Source: Euglena gracilis
Taxonomy: Eukaryota; Euglenida; Euglenophyceae; Euglenales
Assembly (NCBI GenBank): GCA_039621445.1
Contig: CP154955.1
Span: 26,591,069 to 26,655,068 of the forward strand
Reading direction: 5' to 3'
DNA length: 64,000 nt
How positions within the stretch are numbered: the stretch's first letter is position 1; every line of letters starts with the position of its first letter. The position numbers and the translations under genes were made by a program. The notes below the pieces were generated by a model. That model worked only from the letters and a program-made list of their open reading frames with translations, had not been told where the DNA came from and made no database searches. Shown here in pieces: positions 35,101 through 60,247 of the stretch.

Positions 35101-38083
35101 AAACTCGAGGGCTATAAAACTTTTAGGCACAATGCATTGTGCCTAAAAGTTTATTCTGTTATTTATTAAAAGTCTATTGTGCATATTATATATTTGTACA
35201 CTAATTTCAGTCTTTAAGACCTCCCTATTTTGTCCAAAAGAGTAACAGTTGCTTTCATTGATCACTTCGCAATTCCTCAAATAAAATTTCAAAAAACCTT
35301 CCAATTCCAGAAATTCCAGAATTCCTGAATATTGGTCCATCTGTTATATTGCTCGTATTACGGGAAGAGAACTGTGTGAGAAAATTGGGTATTAAATCCT
35401 GGTCACAACAATCCTCCACAGGGGAGGAATAATCATCAATGAATTGTTTGATTAATCAGTCAGTGCCTCTTGCTTTTACGAGCGAGCTCCTTTTCCAACT
35501 GGCGGGAGTGGGGGGGGGTTCTGAAGAAAATGCCCTGCTTTCACAAAATGAAAAACCTGTTAGCAGGAGCTTTTATGCCTCACTTTAGCAGAATATGAGT
35601 GCCATGGTTGTCATTGTTTTTATTTGAGAAAACACAGATAACTTTCCCTCTGAAAACGATCTTTTTGGCCCCTGACACCTGCAAAAAAAAAAACTATTTA
35701 CCCCCCCCCCCCTAGTCGTATGACCGGGTTCCTGCAACCTGTGACCGGGGGGGGGGTGGTCATAACACCCCCATAACCTGCAACCTGTGACCGGGGGGTG
35801 GTCATAAATGAGGGGGCGGTCGTGGGTAAGGTGGTGTTAAATTTTTCGCAACCTGCAACCTGTGACCGGGGGGGGGGTGGTCATAACACCCCCATGACCT
35901 GCAACCTGTGACCGGGGGGTGGTCGTAAATGAGGGGTGGTCATACGACTAGGGGGGGGGGTAGGTGATGCCCAAACGTCAACGACCAACCGACCACTTTG
36001 CTGGAAAAAATATTGCCAAATGTTGCTTTATTAATAACTGTAACATTATTCAATGCTTCTATTCATTGCACAACAGAACATTATGGCAGACAGATTTTTT
36101 TCTTTTGCCCCAACAACCTGACTCTCCAAAAAGATGCATTGTTTCCCCAATTTTCCCTTGTGAAGTGGGGGAAATAATTCGCACGCTTGTTTGGGCACAC
36201 AAACCTTTAAGGCACTGCAAAATTATTCGGGGGGTTTTAGACACTTGTGTGTGTCGAAAGATTCATGTCAACGTGTACACGCAGGTGCATACATGTTTAT
36301 GGCATCTATTTCCCTGAGCACTCCCCTCCTCCGTCAGGGGGGGTGTGCTGAAGGAGACCTATGGCATGGGGGGTGGTCCCGGACCCATGGGAGGGGATCG
36401 ATTTGGGGATGCCGCCCGAACCTGGAGCCCACTTTTAGAAGCGCAGTGTGTGAAGTGAAGCCGCAATTCAAAACTGCAACCTTAACCCTCTCCTTACGTT
36501 AAAGGGGTGGTCGGTCCCGTCGGGCGCAAACTAGTCCCCAGTGGGCGACCGACTTTTTGTTAATCTTTTTTTTTGCCCCTGCCCACTGCCCTCTTTGAGA
36601 TCGCGCTCCCCCCGGTCCTGGGGACCCAACTCCAGCACCACAGGTAACTCAGGTCAGGTCCCACCCCACGCCATTGGTCTCCTTCAGCCTCCTCCTTGCC
36701 CTCCCCCCCCCCCCCCCCGACCGAGGAGGGAGAGTAGTTTAAGGAGACTTACGCCATGTGTATGCATGCATATGTGTGAGCAATATGCTGCAAACACGGA
36801 GACAGAAACGCGGCACGCAGGCATAAGCTATGCGTGCTGGAGGCGTGCCATACAAGTGGGGAGGCAGCTTGATCATGCCCTTCACGTGGTTGAACAACAT
36901 ACTGGGCCGGTGCACATCATCCAGGTGGGTGCTGAGACCCACATCCCTGCATCACAAAGCAAGAAAAATACCCCCCCCCCCCAAATAAGACACCCCTGGG
37001 CCGATCGAGCAAAAATCCAAAAATAAGACCCCCTCAACGAAGACGGTGATAATTTTCCCTGAAAAAATTCCAAAAACCCCAACACACAAAAATAATGAAA
37101 TTTCAAGACTTTTCAGATTCTTGAAGTGCAAAAAACAAGTTAAATATCAACTTACACCAATTTACACAGGGCCCGAAGCGCCGAAAGAAAAAATTTAATG
37201 CTTTTTGGGAACCTGAAAAATGATGGGATTTTCGGGCCCGGGTCGAAAAAATCCAAAAATAAGACCCCCAAAAATAAGACCACCCCTGGAGGTTTCCAGC
37301 AACGGACCCAAAAACAAGACCCAGGTATTATTTTGGGGGGGGTTCCAACTCGTTGCCCAGCAACTGCCTAGCAATTCAACCTCTGACCTCTGGGCAGACA
37401 AATCTATTGGCCAGAGGGTTTGCCCGTCGCACCTGACCATTCGTCAACCATCAAACACACCGGTTGTCCATCCGGATGACGTAGAAGCCCTCCCCCACCA
37501 GCCGCTGGCACCACTCAGGGGTCCACATCAGCATCTGCATGCCTGCGGTGCGGTGCGGACGGCCAACGCCATGCTGTCGCTATCCAAATCAGGAGGCAAA
37601 ACACTGCGCTGAAGCACCCAAAATGTGAATGGGGGATTGGATGGTTGGGGAATGTTGATTTGTTTATGCTTTTGACATTCAAAAAGAGACAGAATAAAAA
37701 ATGAAGCTGGTGAAATACATCAACCAATCTCAAGAACGTGCATACCTTGTCATACATGATGGGCCATTTGAGAAACTCATACAAAAAAGATCTCCTCCGT
37801 TGAATTTGCTTCGAAAATGAACAATTCTGGGAACACAGAAACCCCTCCTTCAAAAGCAAGCAACAGAAAATCGACAGCTCAAAAAAAATAACTGACATGA
37901 CTGCCCCCCCCCCCCCGTTGTCGTTGTGCACCTTTGGAAATGGGCACCGTCAGTGGCACGTGGGGGCACACCCAGGCCGGGGATGAGCAGCATGGGCTCG
38001 TTCATCGAGTCACCAAATATGTCGTAGAACAGCTCGATGGGGACCTCCGTGCTCTCGCACGTGCCGACGCTGACGGAGGGCAT
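29123..38083 (-). CDS. Alpha/beta hydrolase, multi-exon (3' end not found)
   Basis: Eight exons: 37972-38083 (MPSVSVGT, then PIELFYDIFGDSMNEPMLLI PGLG), 37461-37542 (MQMLMWTPEWCQRLVGEGF), 36854-36946 (DVGLSTHLDDVHRP), 34128-34242 (YTLEDMAKDVVGLLDALKL, then HLIGASIGGMVAQIL), 31064-31162 (IQHPKRVRSMCCIMSTTSEP), 30753-30815 (STPKDRSKAIEHILDTLK), 30502-30548 (KEYYDRDKFRPYAEE) and 29123-29247 (YDRSHKYKGVGRQMAAIL, then LPCLVIHGRE). The order and content follow the alpha/beta hydrolase fold: N-terminal strands with the PGLG oxyanion turn, R-D-V-G-L-S, the G-x-S-x-G-G nucleophile elbow (catalytic Ser), a cap region, and the VIHG strand before the catalytic acid. The exons carrying the catalytic Asp and His were not found. 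The substrate is unknown. Most junctions are GT-AG and in phase; exon 6 uses a GC donor (AAG|GCAAGT); exon 4/5 lacks standard sites; exon 6/7 phases suggest a missed micro-exon. Introns hold several transposons. Confidence 0.85.
29468..29650. mobile_element. Short hAT-like element (8-bp TSD CCCCCAAG)
   Basis: The termini are CAGGGGTTTTTTTAAGACC and, inverted, CAGGGGTTTTTATAG, with matching G-runs behind. CCCCCAAG flanks both sides (29460-29467, 29651-29658). 183 bp, non-coding, between hydrolase exons 7 and 8. Confidence 0.88.
29961..30386. mobile_element. C-run/G-run element in a TTAA site
   Basis: It starts CCCCCCCAAAATATGACC and ends GGTCTTATTTT plus a G-run, with exact TTAA on both sides (29957-29960, 30387-30390). 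Several AAATAAGACCCC units lie at both ends in inverse orientation. It contains two GGCGCGAAGCGCC hairpins (about 30060 and 30200). A TTAA duplication is the hallmark of piggyBac-type insertion; there is no transposase. Homologous to 36971-37342. Confidence 0.82.
31502..34113. mobile_element. hAT-like element (8-bp TSD GGGCCTCC) carrying a nested element
   Basis: The termini are CAGGGCAGAATGAGAA and, inverted, CAGGGCAGAATGGGAA. GGGCCTCC flanks both sides (31494-31501, 34114-34121). A palindromic GGTGG-G-run-TCGACC-C-run block lies just inside the left terminus and near the right one. Without the nested element (31549-33570) it is about 580 bp. Its right end is only 6-7 bp from the 3' end of hydrolase exon 4. 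Contains GGCGCCGAAGGCGCC near 33978. Confidence 0.85.
31549..33570. mobile_element. 2.0-kb hAT-like element (8-bp TSD CCCCCCAC)
   Basis: The termini are CAAGCACCTCTGGTCATC and, inverted, CAAGCACCTCTGATGATG, with CCCCCCAC at 31541-31548 and 33571-33578. Subterminal arrays of the decamer CCCAGCATCG occur at both ends (31573-31650 and 33423-33555). The left half is TTTTGACCAC/TTTTGCTGC-rich and the right half is its complement type (AAAATGACC), giving a foldback layout. The centre (about 32395-33050) is an 18-bp minisatellite of the TTGTCCAGCATCTGCATC kind. The frames of 257-318 codons are minisatellite translations, not genes. The TIR resembles that of 48839-50063. Confidence 0.88.
34451..34819. 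mobile_element. Probable C-run/G-run element
   Basis: The left side has CCCCCAAATAATCCCCCCC and further C-runs with CTCGGGGTCCGACTTCGGC. The right side has TCGGGCCGGGACTTTGGG, then AAATAATACC and a G-run before TTAT. The arrangement is inverted-repeat-like; the target duplication is unclear. Confidence 0.45.
35117..35152. repeat. Perfect 36-bp palindrome
   Basis: AAACTTTTAGGCACAATG is followed directly by its exact reverse complement. The region 35153-35700 is otherwise featureless. Confidence 0.9.
35701..35960. mobile_element. TA-flanked element, copy 1
   Basis: The termini are a C-run followed by CTAGTCGTATGACC and the exact inverse at the right end, flanked by TA (35699-35700, 35961-35962). 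The interior has two CCTGCAACCTGTGACCGGGG repeats per arm. The TA duplication suggests a Tc1/mariner-type insertion. 260 bp, non-coding. Copy 2 is at 59833-60245. Confidence 0.82.
36318..36740. repeat. Inverted-repeat region, possible element
   Basis: GCTGAAGGAGACCTATGGC near 36350 and its near-perfect inverse (GCCATTGGTCTCCTTCAGC) near 36672 are joined by matching C/G-run flanks. Borders and target duplication are unresolved. Confidence 0.4.
36971..37342. mobile_element. C-run/G-run element, relative of 29961-30386
   Basis: Shares CCCAAATAAGAC, GATCGAGCAAAAATCCAAAA, GGCCCGAAGCGCCGAAAG, GGAGGTTTCCAGCAACGGAC and the terminal G-run with the 29.96-kb copy. The TTAA flanks are not preserved. It lies between hydrolase exons 2 and 3. 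Confidence 0.75.
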
Positions 38084-39854
38084 CGGAGCGCCCGGCGAGC
38101 ACTTAGAGGTGGGGCATGGGCAAGAAAGGTCTGTGGAGGAAGGTGGAAGAGCCTCACAGAGCCGCCTCCACGCCCTCATGCCCTCTGAGGCCTGCCCTGA
38201 CACCTCTGCCTTCAAGGACAAGTGGAGGCCATCCAAAATGCACGTCAAAAGAACGGCCTGGCGCCGTGTCCGGGGACCAAACAATGCACCAGAGAAGATA
38301 TATTTCAGACCGCCGTTTCCGCACTTTTACCCCCCCCCCCCTCACTGATAAACCCGTTGGGGAGAAAAAAGGATCATTTTTGGGTGGTCGGCCAAAGGAG
38401 GGGGGTGCAAATCAAGGAATCGTTGGTGAAAATCCGACCCTCCAAAATGACCCGTGAAACCCATCCAAATTTCGCATTTTTTTGTGAAAAAAAATTGTCC
38501 AAAAATAACACTTTGATAATGGTCAGCGACAACAAAATTGTCAAAAATCAGTTTTTGGGCGTTTTACGGCCAGAAAAAATTGGAGGGGGAACTTCCTTAA
38601 AAAGAAGCTTGGTTCCCAACAGTGTGGTGTATGCCTCGGTGTTGTGGGTCCCTTCACCGTCGGCGACGCTGAGATGATCAATGCTGCCACGGATTAAACC
38701 ACCAGCTGCAGAGCCATGGGTTGTTGCCGCTGAAAGACTGCAATTCGTATGGCAGGTGACAAGAACGGAATTCCTTCTCCATCCGTGTTGGAGGCCCTAG
38801 GCCAGAGGGACCCACGTTCAGCATCTAAGCCTAAACACGCGAACCTGTGCCTGTGGAGGTGTAAGCCCAATGCCAAACCTAGATAACCTGCACCCTATGC
38901 TAACCCTGAACCCTGCCAAAAAAAACCCAGCCGCTATCTGAGTAATATCACATTCCCCCATCCCCCTACCTGGCTGATCAGCAGCACCCATGCCTGGCAG
39001 GCTGGTCATCCGAACTGGCAAAATTGTCCAAAGATTTTGGAGGGAAAACTCCATCTTACACGTGAATGCCAAAGTGCCAAATGCAGCAAAAAGCCCTGTA
39101 TAAAGCCTGAGCAAGCCAAGAGAAATAGTCAAAATGTTTTTTTATCTTGCAAGAGGAGGGGGCAGAAAGCACCCTTTCAACAGAATGCTGGAGACCATCG
39201 TGCAATATGTGGGATCAATCCACTTCGGGTGGGGCCTCTGTCACACCAACAGATGGGAATACCTCAATCCCTCCAACCTTCGCTGTCAAACCCTCCCCAA
39301 ATCTCGGATTTACACCGTCCAACTAACGCATGAACTGCCGTTGAAATTGTTGTCATGGAAAGCCGAACCCCCCAAAATCAGACCTCCAGAGGTGTGATTT
39401 TGCTGACGAAATATAAAGCCCCCTCAATACAAAGCCCATCAAGGATTCCAAGGATGCACTTCGGGGCAAAAACATAAAATTTTTCGGTGTTGCACTCTTT
39501 CACAAAAAAAACCTCTCCATTTTGGGCAAAACTTGAGCATGTTTGGTAAAACTAGGAAATGAATAACTGAAATTTGGCATAAACGTTTAGCCACAATTGA
39601 AATCCACCGAAGGTCATAGATGCCACCCCCAAAAATTTGATCCCCCTAAATATAACCCCCCTGATGGTTTTGAAACCCCCATCGAAAGAAAGAGCCGTGG
39701 GTGGCTTTATCTTTGGTTGGGTTTCTATTATCTGGCCACAGGAGGAAGAGTGCACAAAGCAGGAGACATCAGGTGAGACTCTGTGGCGTGCATCTCTGTA
39801 CACGGCTGTAAACCCGTGACGTGGTGGGCGGTGGGAAGCGGGGGGCAGTGCGAG
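38084..39854. other. Intergenic region, no gene seen
   Basis: Between the hydrolase start and the glycosyltransferase stop. It holds C-runs (38330) and decayed C-run element fragments (39366-39400, 39640-39690). An open minus frame just upstream of the hydrolase ATG (to 38284) could add N-terminal residues through an acceptor CACCTCTAAG at 38106. Confidence 0.4.
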
Positions 39855-55401
<15,547 letters not shown>

Positions 55402-55581
55402 GGGACCGGGGCATATGCCCGCGCTACATGAGGGCTGCCCCGGCCGGGGGAGGGCTGCCCCGGGGCACGGGACACGGGAGGCACGGCGTGGGGGGTTGGG
55501 GACCGGGCAGGGGTGAGGGCATCCCTCCCAAACCCGGGGGGGCTTGAGGGATGAGGGTCTCAACTCCGGAGACACGCCCGG

Positions 55582-55784
55582 CTACCGGAGGATGCCCCCT
55601 GCAGTTTCCTGGAATCGCTGCAGAAGGGTCCATTGGGCCCTTGATTTAACAGCATTGACAACATGGAAACAATAATCAACGAACATTGGCCGTGGACCAT
55701 GAAAAACCTTGTTCTCCTCAAAAAGGCGTTGCATTGAGCGGGGATGGAACGACGCAAAAAGCACGGGAATGCAAAATAATACCA
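55582..55784 (-). CDS. Candidate terminal exon, unknown gene
   Basis: Acceptor AATTTTCAG, then 66 codons to TAG (55582-55584): SFHPRSMQRLFEENKVFHG, then PMFVDYCFHVVNAVKSRAQW. Immediately upstream another frame is protein-like (LLYDFLLELTESQICFDIIE), so the exon may extend with a frameshift. It ends 181 bp before the glycosyltransferase start codon, suggesting a head-to-tail neighbour. No family recognised. Confidence 0.4.
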
Positions 55785-56235
55785 CTGAAAATTGTCTCCT
55801 CTGTCTCTCTCAATAATGTCAAAGCAGATTTGTGACTCCGTCAACTCCAATAAAAAATCGTAGAGCAATGCTTGCATAGATCCTTGATGATCGGACTGTT
55901 TCTTATGTTGCACAGCTTTTGAATTTTCTTGATCACCTCAGCAGCATCAAACAAAATGGCTTAGTCAATTGCAGCGAATCTCACGTTCTCCCTGTACTCA
56001 ATGGACTGGAATATCACATTGCTGACTGATATCCACCCCAAACACTTAGAGAAATTTTAAAATCAACATGTGTTCCAATCTCTATCGCATAGAACCCGGC
56101 AATCATAAAACCAATCATCCTGTGCGAAGGCAGCAGACGATATAAAATGTTTCGTTTCATCTTATGCGACAACAATTCCATGAAATTGTTACCAGTTTTC
56201 TACAGAGGACAACAAATGCAGATATGTGTGTATGT

Positions 56236-56402
56236 TGCATACACACATACATGCATGCATGCATGCATGCATGCATGTATGCGTGCATGCATACACACAT
56301 ACATTCATACATACATACATTATGCATGCATGCAAACACACACATGCATACCTACCTACCTACCTACCTACCTACCTACCTACCTACATACCTACTGTAT
56401 CA
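56236..56402. repeat. TGCA/TACA/CCTA microsatellite
   Basis: ATGC, ATAC and CTAC tetranucleotide runs. The following GC-rich block (56420-56990) is open in several frames but shows no motif or splice structure; identity unknown. Confidence 0.85.
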
Positions 56403-56994
56403 AAGAGTCAACCATACCCGGTGGCCTCCCCGCACCACCGAGATGGCGCCGGTCCGTCCGGAGCCCCCCTGTCCTGTTAAATGACACCGGACGGCAGGGT
56501 CGGGGGGCACATAACCGGCAGGTGGGTACCTCCTTCACCACTGACTCAGGGACGGCAAATCCCTGGGCACACCGAAGGTTCAGCCCAGCAACCCCGTGTC
56601 TTTGGGTCACTCCGCCTGGCACTGAATCAAGTTCAGTAGGCTTTCAGGGTGCCTCCCTCCGCGGGCCCTTACTCACCACGAGGCCAGGCGGAATCCCACA
56701 CCGCCAGGTCACAGCATCGCCTTGGCACGCTAACAGCAGTTACTCTAGTCCCAGGCACCCGAGACTTGGAACAGCACAGAGGAGGAGCCTCCCTTCCTTT
56801 GCCCCTGTCCATTCCAGGTCCCCTTCCACGCAGAGAGGGACGACGACTCATGTCCCACGAACAGCGCAGGCTCCTGCGCGCGAGAGGGGCCTGCTCTCCC
56901 CGTGGACTCGACGCGCAGGGGGGCCGTGCAGCAAGGCGTCTACACATGCCAGGGGCTGCACGGGGAGGAAACGGAGGGGCCTGCTACCTACATA

Positions 56995-57508
56995 CAGGGG
57001 GGGGGGAATAATTGATATCGGAGGCCTTCGGAAAAATTGCGGAAAAATTGCGGGAAAATTGCGGAAATTGCGGAAAAATTGCGGGAAAATTGATATCGGG
57101 TATACACATTTCTGTCTGAGGGGACTTAGAAATTTTTCAATTGTGAGGTTCAGAACACCGCAACACCCACGTCGATGCAGGCGAACACAAATCAACACGC
57201 TTGATGTTTTTTGCACAGGTGGGACGCACCCAATTCTGTAACCAGTGGTGCACCTGTGAGAAAAATTGGTAAACTGGGGGGAAAAAAACAACAAAACACA
57301 ATAGCACACCTGTTGATCCATTTGAAGAATGGCTTGAACTCATTACATCTTCCATCTTCGGTGGTGGGGAAAAAAATCTGCGGGAAAAAAAATGGGAAAA
57401 AATTGCGGAAAAAATGCGGAAATTGCGGAAAAATTGCGAAAATTGCGGAAATTGCGGAAAATTGCGGAAATTGCGGAAAAATTGCGGATATCAATTTCCC
57501 CCCCCCTG
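56995..57508. mobile_element. CAGGGGGGG-terminated element with GCGGAAAAATT arrays
   Basis: The termini are a CAGGGGGGGG start then GAATAATTGATATC and, inverted, GAAATTGATATC. CTACATA (56988-56994, 57509-57515) is a 7-bp duplication, although the site is inside a microsatellite. Arms of GGAAAAATTGC units; the core is related to 53302-54071. Confidence 0.78.
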
Positions 57509-57518
57509 CTACATACCT

Positions 57519-57643
57519 ACCTACATACCTACCTACCTACATACATACATACATACATACATACATACATACATACATACATACATACATGCATGCATGC
57601 ATGCATACATACATACATACATACATACATACATACATACATG
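57519..57643. repeat. (TACA)n/(TGCA)n microsatellite
   Basis: Tetranucleotide run of about 125 bp. Confidence 0.95.
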
Positions 57644-58022
57644 CATTCCGGCCCCTTGTCCTTGACACGCCAAAGTACGGGGAAAGTGCGGTTGACACGG
57701 GGTGTGTGTCATGGACACGCCGTGTCATGGGAACCGTACCAAAAAAGCATGCAGCAAAATGATGGCCAGGTTATCTGGACCTCGGTTTGAGGGTCCAATC
57801 ACCATAGCATCAACAACAACTCCATTGGAGCGTTCATATCTCACTAAATCACCAAACTCAAAAGAAATTGAGTTCAAAGCCATGGTTCTGTGCAGAAAAT
57901 GGCAACCAATCAGCTCCAGAGACGTGAAATGTGTCAAAAATACCTTTTTATGTACGGGAAAAGTGCGGTTGACACGGGGGGGGTGTTGTACAAGGCGTGT
58001 CAAGGACAAGGGGGAGGGAATG
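57644..58022. mobile_element. Inverted-repeat element
   Basis: The termini are CATTCCGGCCCCTTGTCC and, inverted, CATTCCCTCCCCCTTGTCC, both continuing TTGACACGCC. It also carries two copies of AAGTGCGGTTGACACGGGG. It lies between microsatellite runs, so no clear target duplication. 379 bp. Confidence 0.65.
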
Positions 58023-58076
58023 TACATACATACATGCATGCGTGCATACATACATGCGTGCATGCATGCATGCATA

Positions 58077-58752
58077 CAGTGTGGCTAAAATTTACGGAAG
58101 ACGAAAATTACGGCAAAAAAATACGAGAAAAAATTTTTTGGCAAAATTTTTATTTTGGAAAAATTAATTTTGGCAAAATCTGGTTTTTTCCAAAAAAAAT
58201 TCTTTCTTCCCTCTCTTATTAAAAGAAGGAATTTTTAGTTTTCTTTTCCATGAGGGACGGGATAGTTTTTTCTTTATTTCTCAAGACAGCCAAGAGCCAA
58301 CCTAGGACTTGAACGGAGTCCAAAAATAAAACGTCGCAAAACGCATTTTTTGCCCTTTTGGGCGGATGGGCGATGAAGGAGGTCATTTATCTCTGCGTAT
58401 TTTTCACTGAATGTGCTATGACAGCGGATTTTTTTTTATTTGCTTAAGAACCTGCCTCAAAGCATGCCTTCGTGCTCAGCCCACACATCCTTGTGAATGT
58501 AGCACACAAACAGCCCGTAAATGCGTTCGCTGTGACGAGTTTGTGTGTGACAGTTGTTTTGCTGACCACGAAGACACACTGTGTCTTCATTGACTCTGAG
58601 GAGTCAAAGCATGGCCGTCCCAGCATTGTGCTTGCGGCTTCCCAAGAGGGCGTCGGAAACCGACGGAGTGAGAAAATTACGAGAGAAAAAATTATGGCAA
58701 AATTTGGGTATTTTGCCAAAATTTCTGTCTTCCGTAAGTTTTAGCCGCACTG
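58077..58752. mobile_element. TA-flanked CAGTG-type element
   Basis: The termini are CAGTGTGGCTAAAATTTACG and, inverted, CAGTGCGGCTAAAACTTACG, continuing GAAGAC. TA lies on both sides, as for Tc1/mariner-type insertions. The plus frame 58411-58593 ends in a Cys/His-rich stretch (KCVRCDEFVCDSCFADH) that could be a remnant of a transposase zinc-binding tail. Confidence 0.7.
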
Positions 58753-59832
58753 TACATACACACACATATGTTCATACATACATACATGTATAAATGTATT
58801 ATGTATGTGCCTTAGGCGGCCTAACTCGCACTTAAACTACATGCATGCATACATAAATAACCCCCCGAATAGAAGCCCCCCCTCGGTTTTCGACCAACGT
58901 TCCGAATAATCCCCCCCCCCCCCGAATAGTGACCGCTCCTTGTGGGTTGCCTGTCAATTGAGACGGACGGCAAACGCTTTGTCCTCTTCAAAAAAAACCA
59001 GAACGCGGGATTTGCTGGACATAACCAAACTTGCAAACATTCGGAGGTTCCAGTGGGACATCAAATCAGCCCACTGAAGCCTAAAACTCAAATTTAAAAA
59101 CCCATGCAGTGTCGTCAACATAAAACCTCAAAAAAAATTTTTTTGGCTTGGGCCTTGCTCTTTTTAGTTCTGGGATGCTTTGTATGCTGGGCGCAAGAAT
59201 TTTCTTTAAACCCTTGATTTTTTCGTTAAACCAAAAACTTATGTTTCTGGACACAGTTGGAACAGATTAAAAGCCAATTTGTATGAACCAATTCGACGTT
59301 CCCCTGTGCATCTAGCCCAAGTGGAAGGCGGTCCAGAAATTCAGTGCGCACATGACAAAGCCGTGCAAGGTGAAAAAGAGCCAATGATGGCTGGTCCACA
59401 ACGGTCCACAATAGGCGGGGAGACAAAATACTGTAGCCCAGAAATGACATTTAACATACGATGCGACCATACAAAACTGTGTGCAACACGTATGTGGTGA
59501 TGATAGTGGGGCAAAAATCCGGCCTTGCCGATCAGTCGACATTTGCACTTTTGTGGAGGACGAATAGTTCTCCACATAGACCTTGAGGAACAAGACGAAA
59601 TAACTGCCGTACATCCCAGCAGCAGAGGGAGCATAAAACATAAATAATAAACGAGGCAAATAAAAAAAAGAAGAAATTCAATTTAACCGGGAGGTGAATC
59701 CAGTTTTTCTTAACGATGCTGTTTCTGGTGGTGGCTGTTTCTGGTGGTGATCGGGAAAAGCAATCATAACCCATCGTTGCTGGCCAACTTTTCCCCCACA
59801 ATACATGATGAAAACTTAACAGCTTAAACTTA
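58753..59832. other. No firm gene
   Basis: Includes the CTTAGGCGGCCTAACTCGCA motif (58811), a C-run element fragment (58860-58930) and overlapping open frames on the minus strand at 59230-59660 without splice support. Confidence 0.3.
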
Positions 59833-60245
59833 CCCCCCCCCCCTAGTCGTATGACCGGGTTCCTGCAACCTGTGACCGGGGGGGGGGTGGTCATAACACC
59901 CCCATAACCTGCAACCTGTGACCGGGGGGTGGTCATAGATGAGGGGGCGGTCGTAGGTGTGTGTGAAAACTGTCCCAAAATGGCAGATTTACCCCCCCCA
60001 AAATGTCCCATTTTTCAAAAATCCGGCGCTTCGCGCCGGCAGGGGGGACTTTATTTTTGGGGGGTCCATTTCATGGATTTTTGCTCGGACCGGCCAGGGG
60101 GGGGGACTTATTTTTGGGGGTTAAATTTTTCGCAACCTGCAACCTGTGACCGGGGGGGGGGTGGTCATAACACCCCCGTGACCTGCAACCTGTGACCGGG
60201 GGGTGGTCATAGATGAGGGGTGGTCGTACGACTAGGGGGGGGGGG
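59833..60245. mobile_element. TA-flanked element, copy 2, with nested insertion
   Basis: Same termini as 35701-35960 (C-run, CTAGTCGTATGACC) and TA flanks (59831-59832, 60246-60247). Its centre is interrupted by the C-run element at 59992-60120. Confidence 0.82.
59992..60120. mobile_element. C-run/G-run element nested in copy 2
   Basis: It begins CCCCCCCCAAAATGTCCC and ends GGGACTTATTTTTGGGGG. The flanks are TTTA and TTAA; the sister copy at 35.85 kb has an uninterrupted TTAAATTTTTCGC. Contains CCGGCGCTTCGCGCCGG. Confidence 0.75.
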
Positions 60246-60247
60246 TA

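Noticed and set aside
56147-57241. 364-codon ORF
   Set aside because: It starts in a microsatellite, crosses a GC-rich block and ends inside a transposon; composition and lack of motifs indicate chance.
59226-59659. Membrane-protein-like minus ORF of 115 codons
   Set aside because: Two overlapping frames are both open and neither has splice signals or a recognisable family motif.
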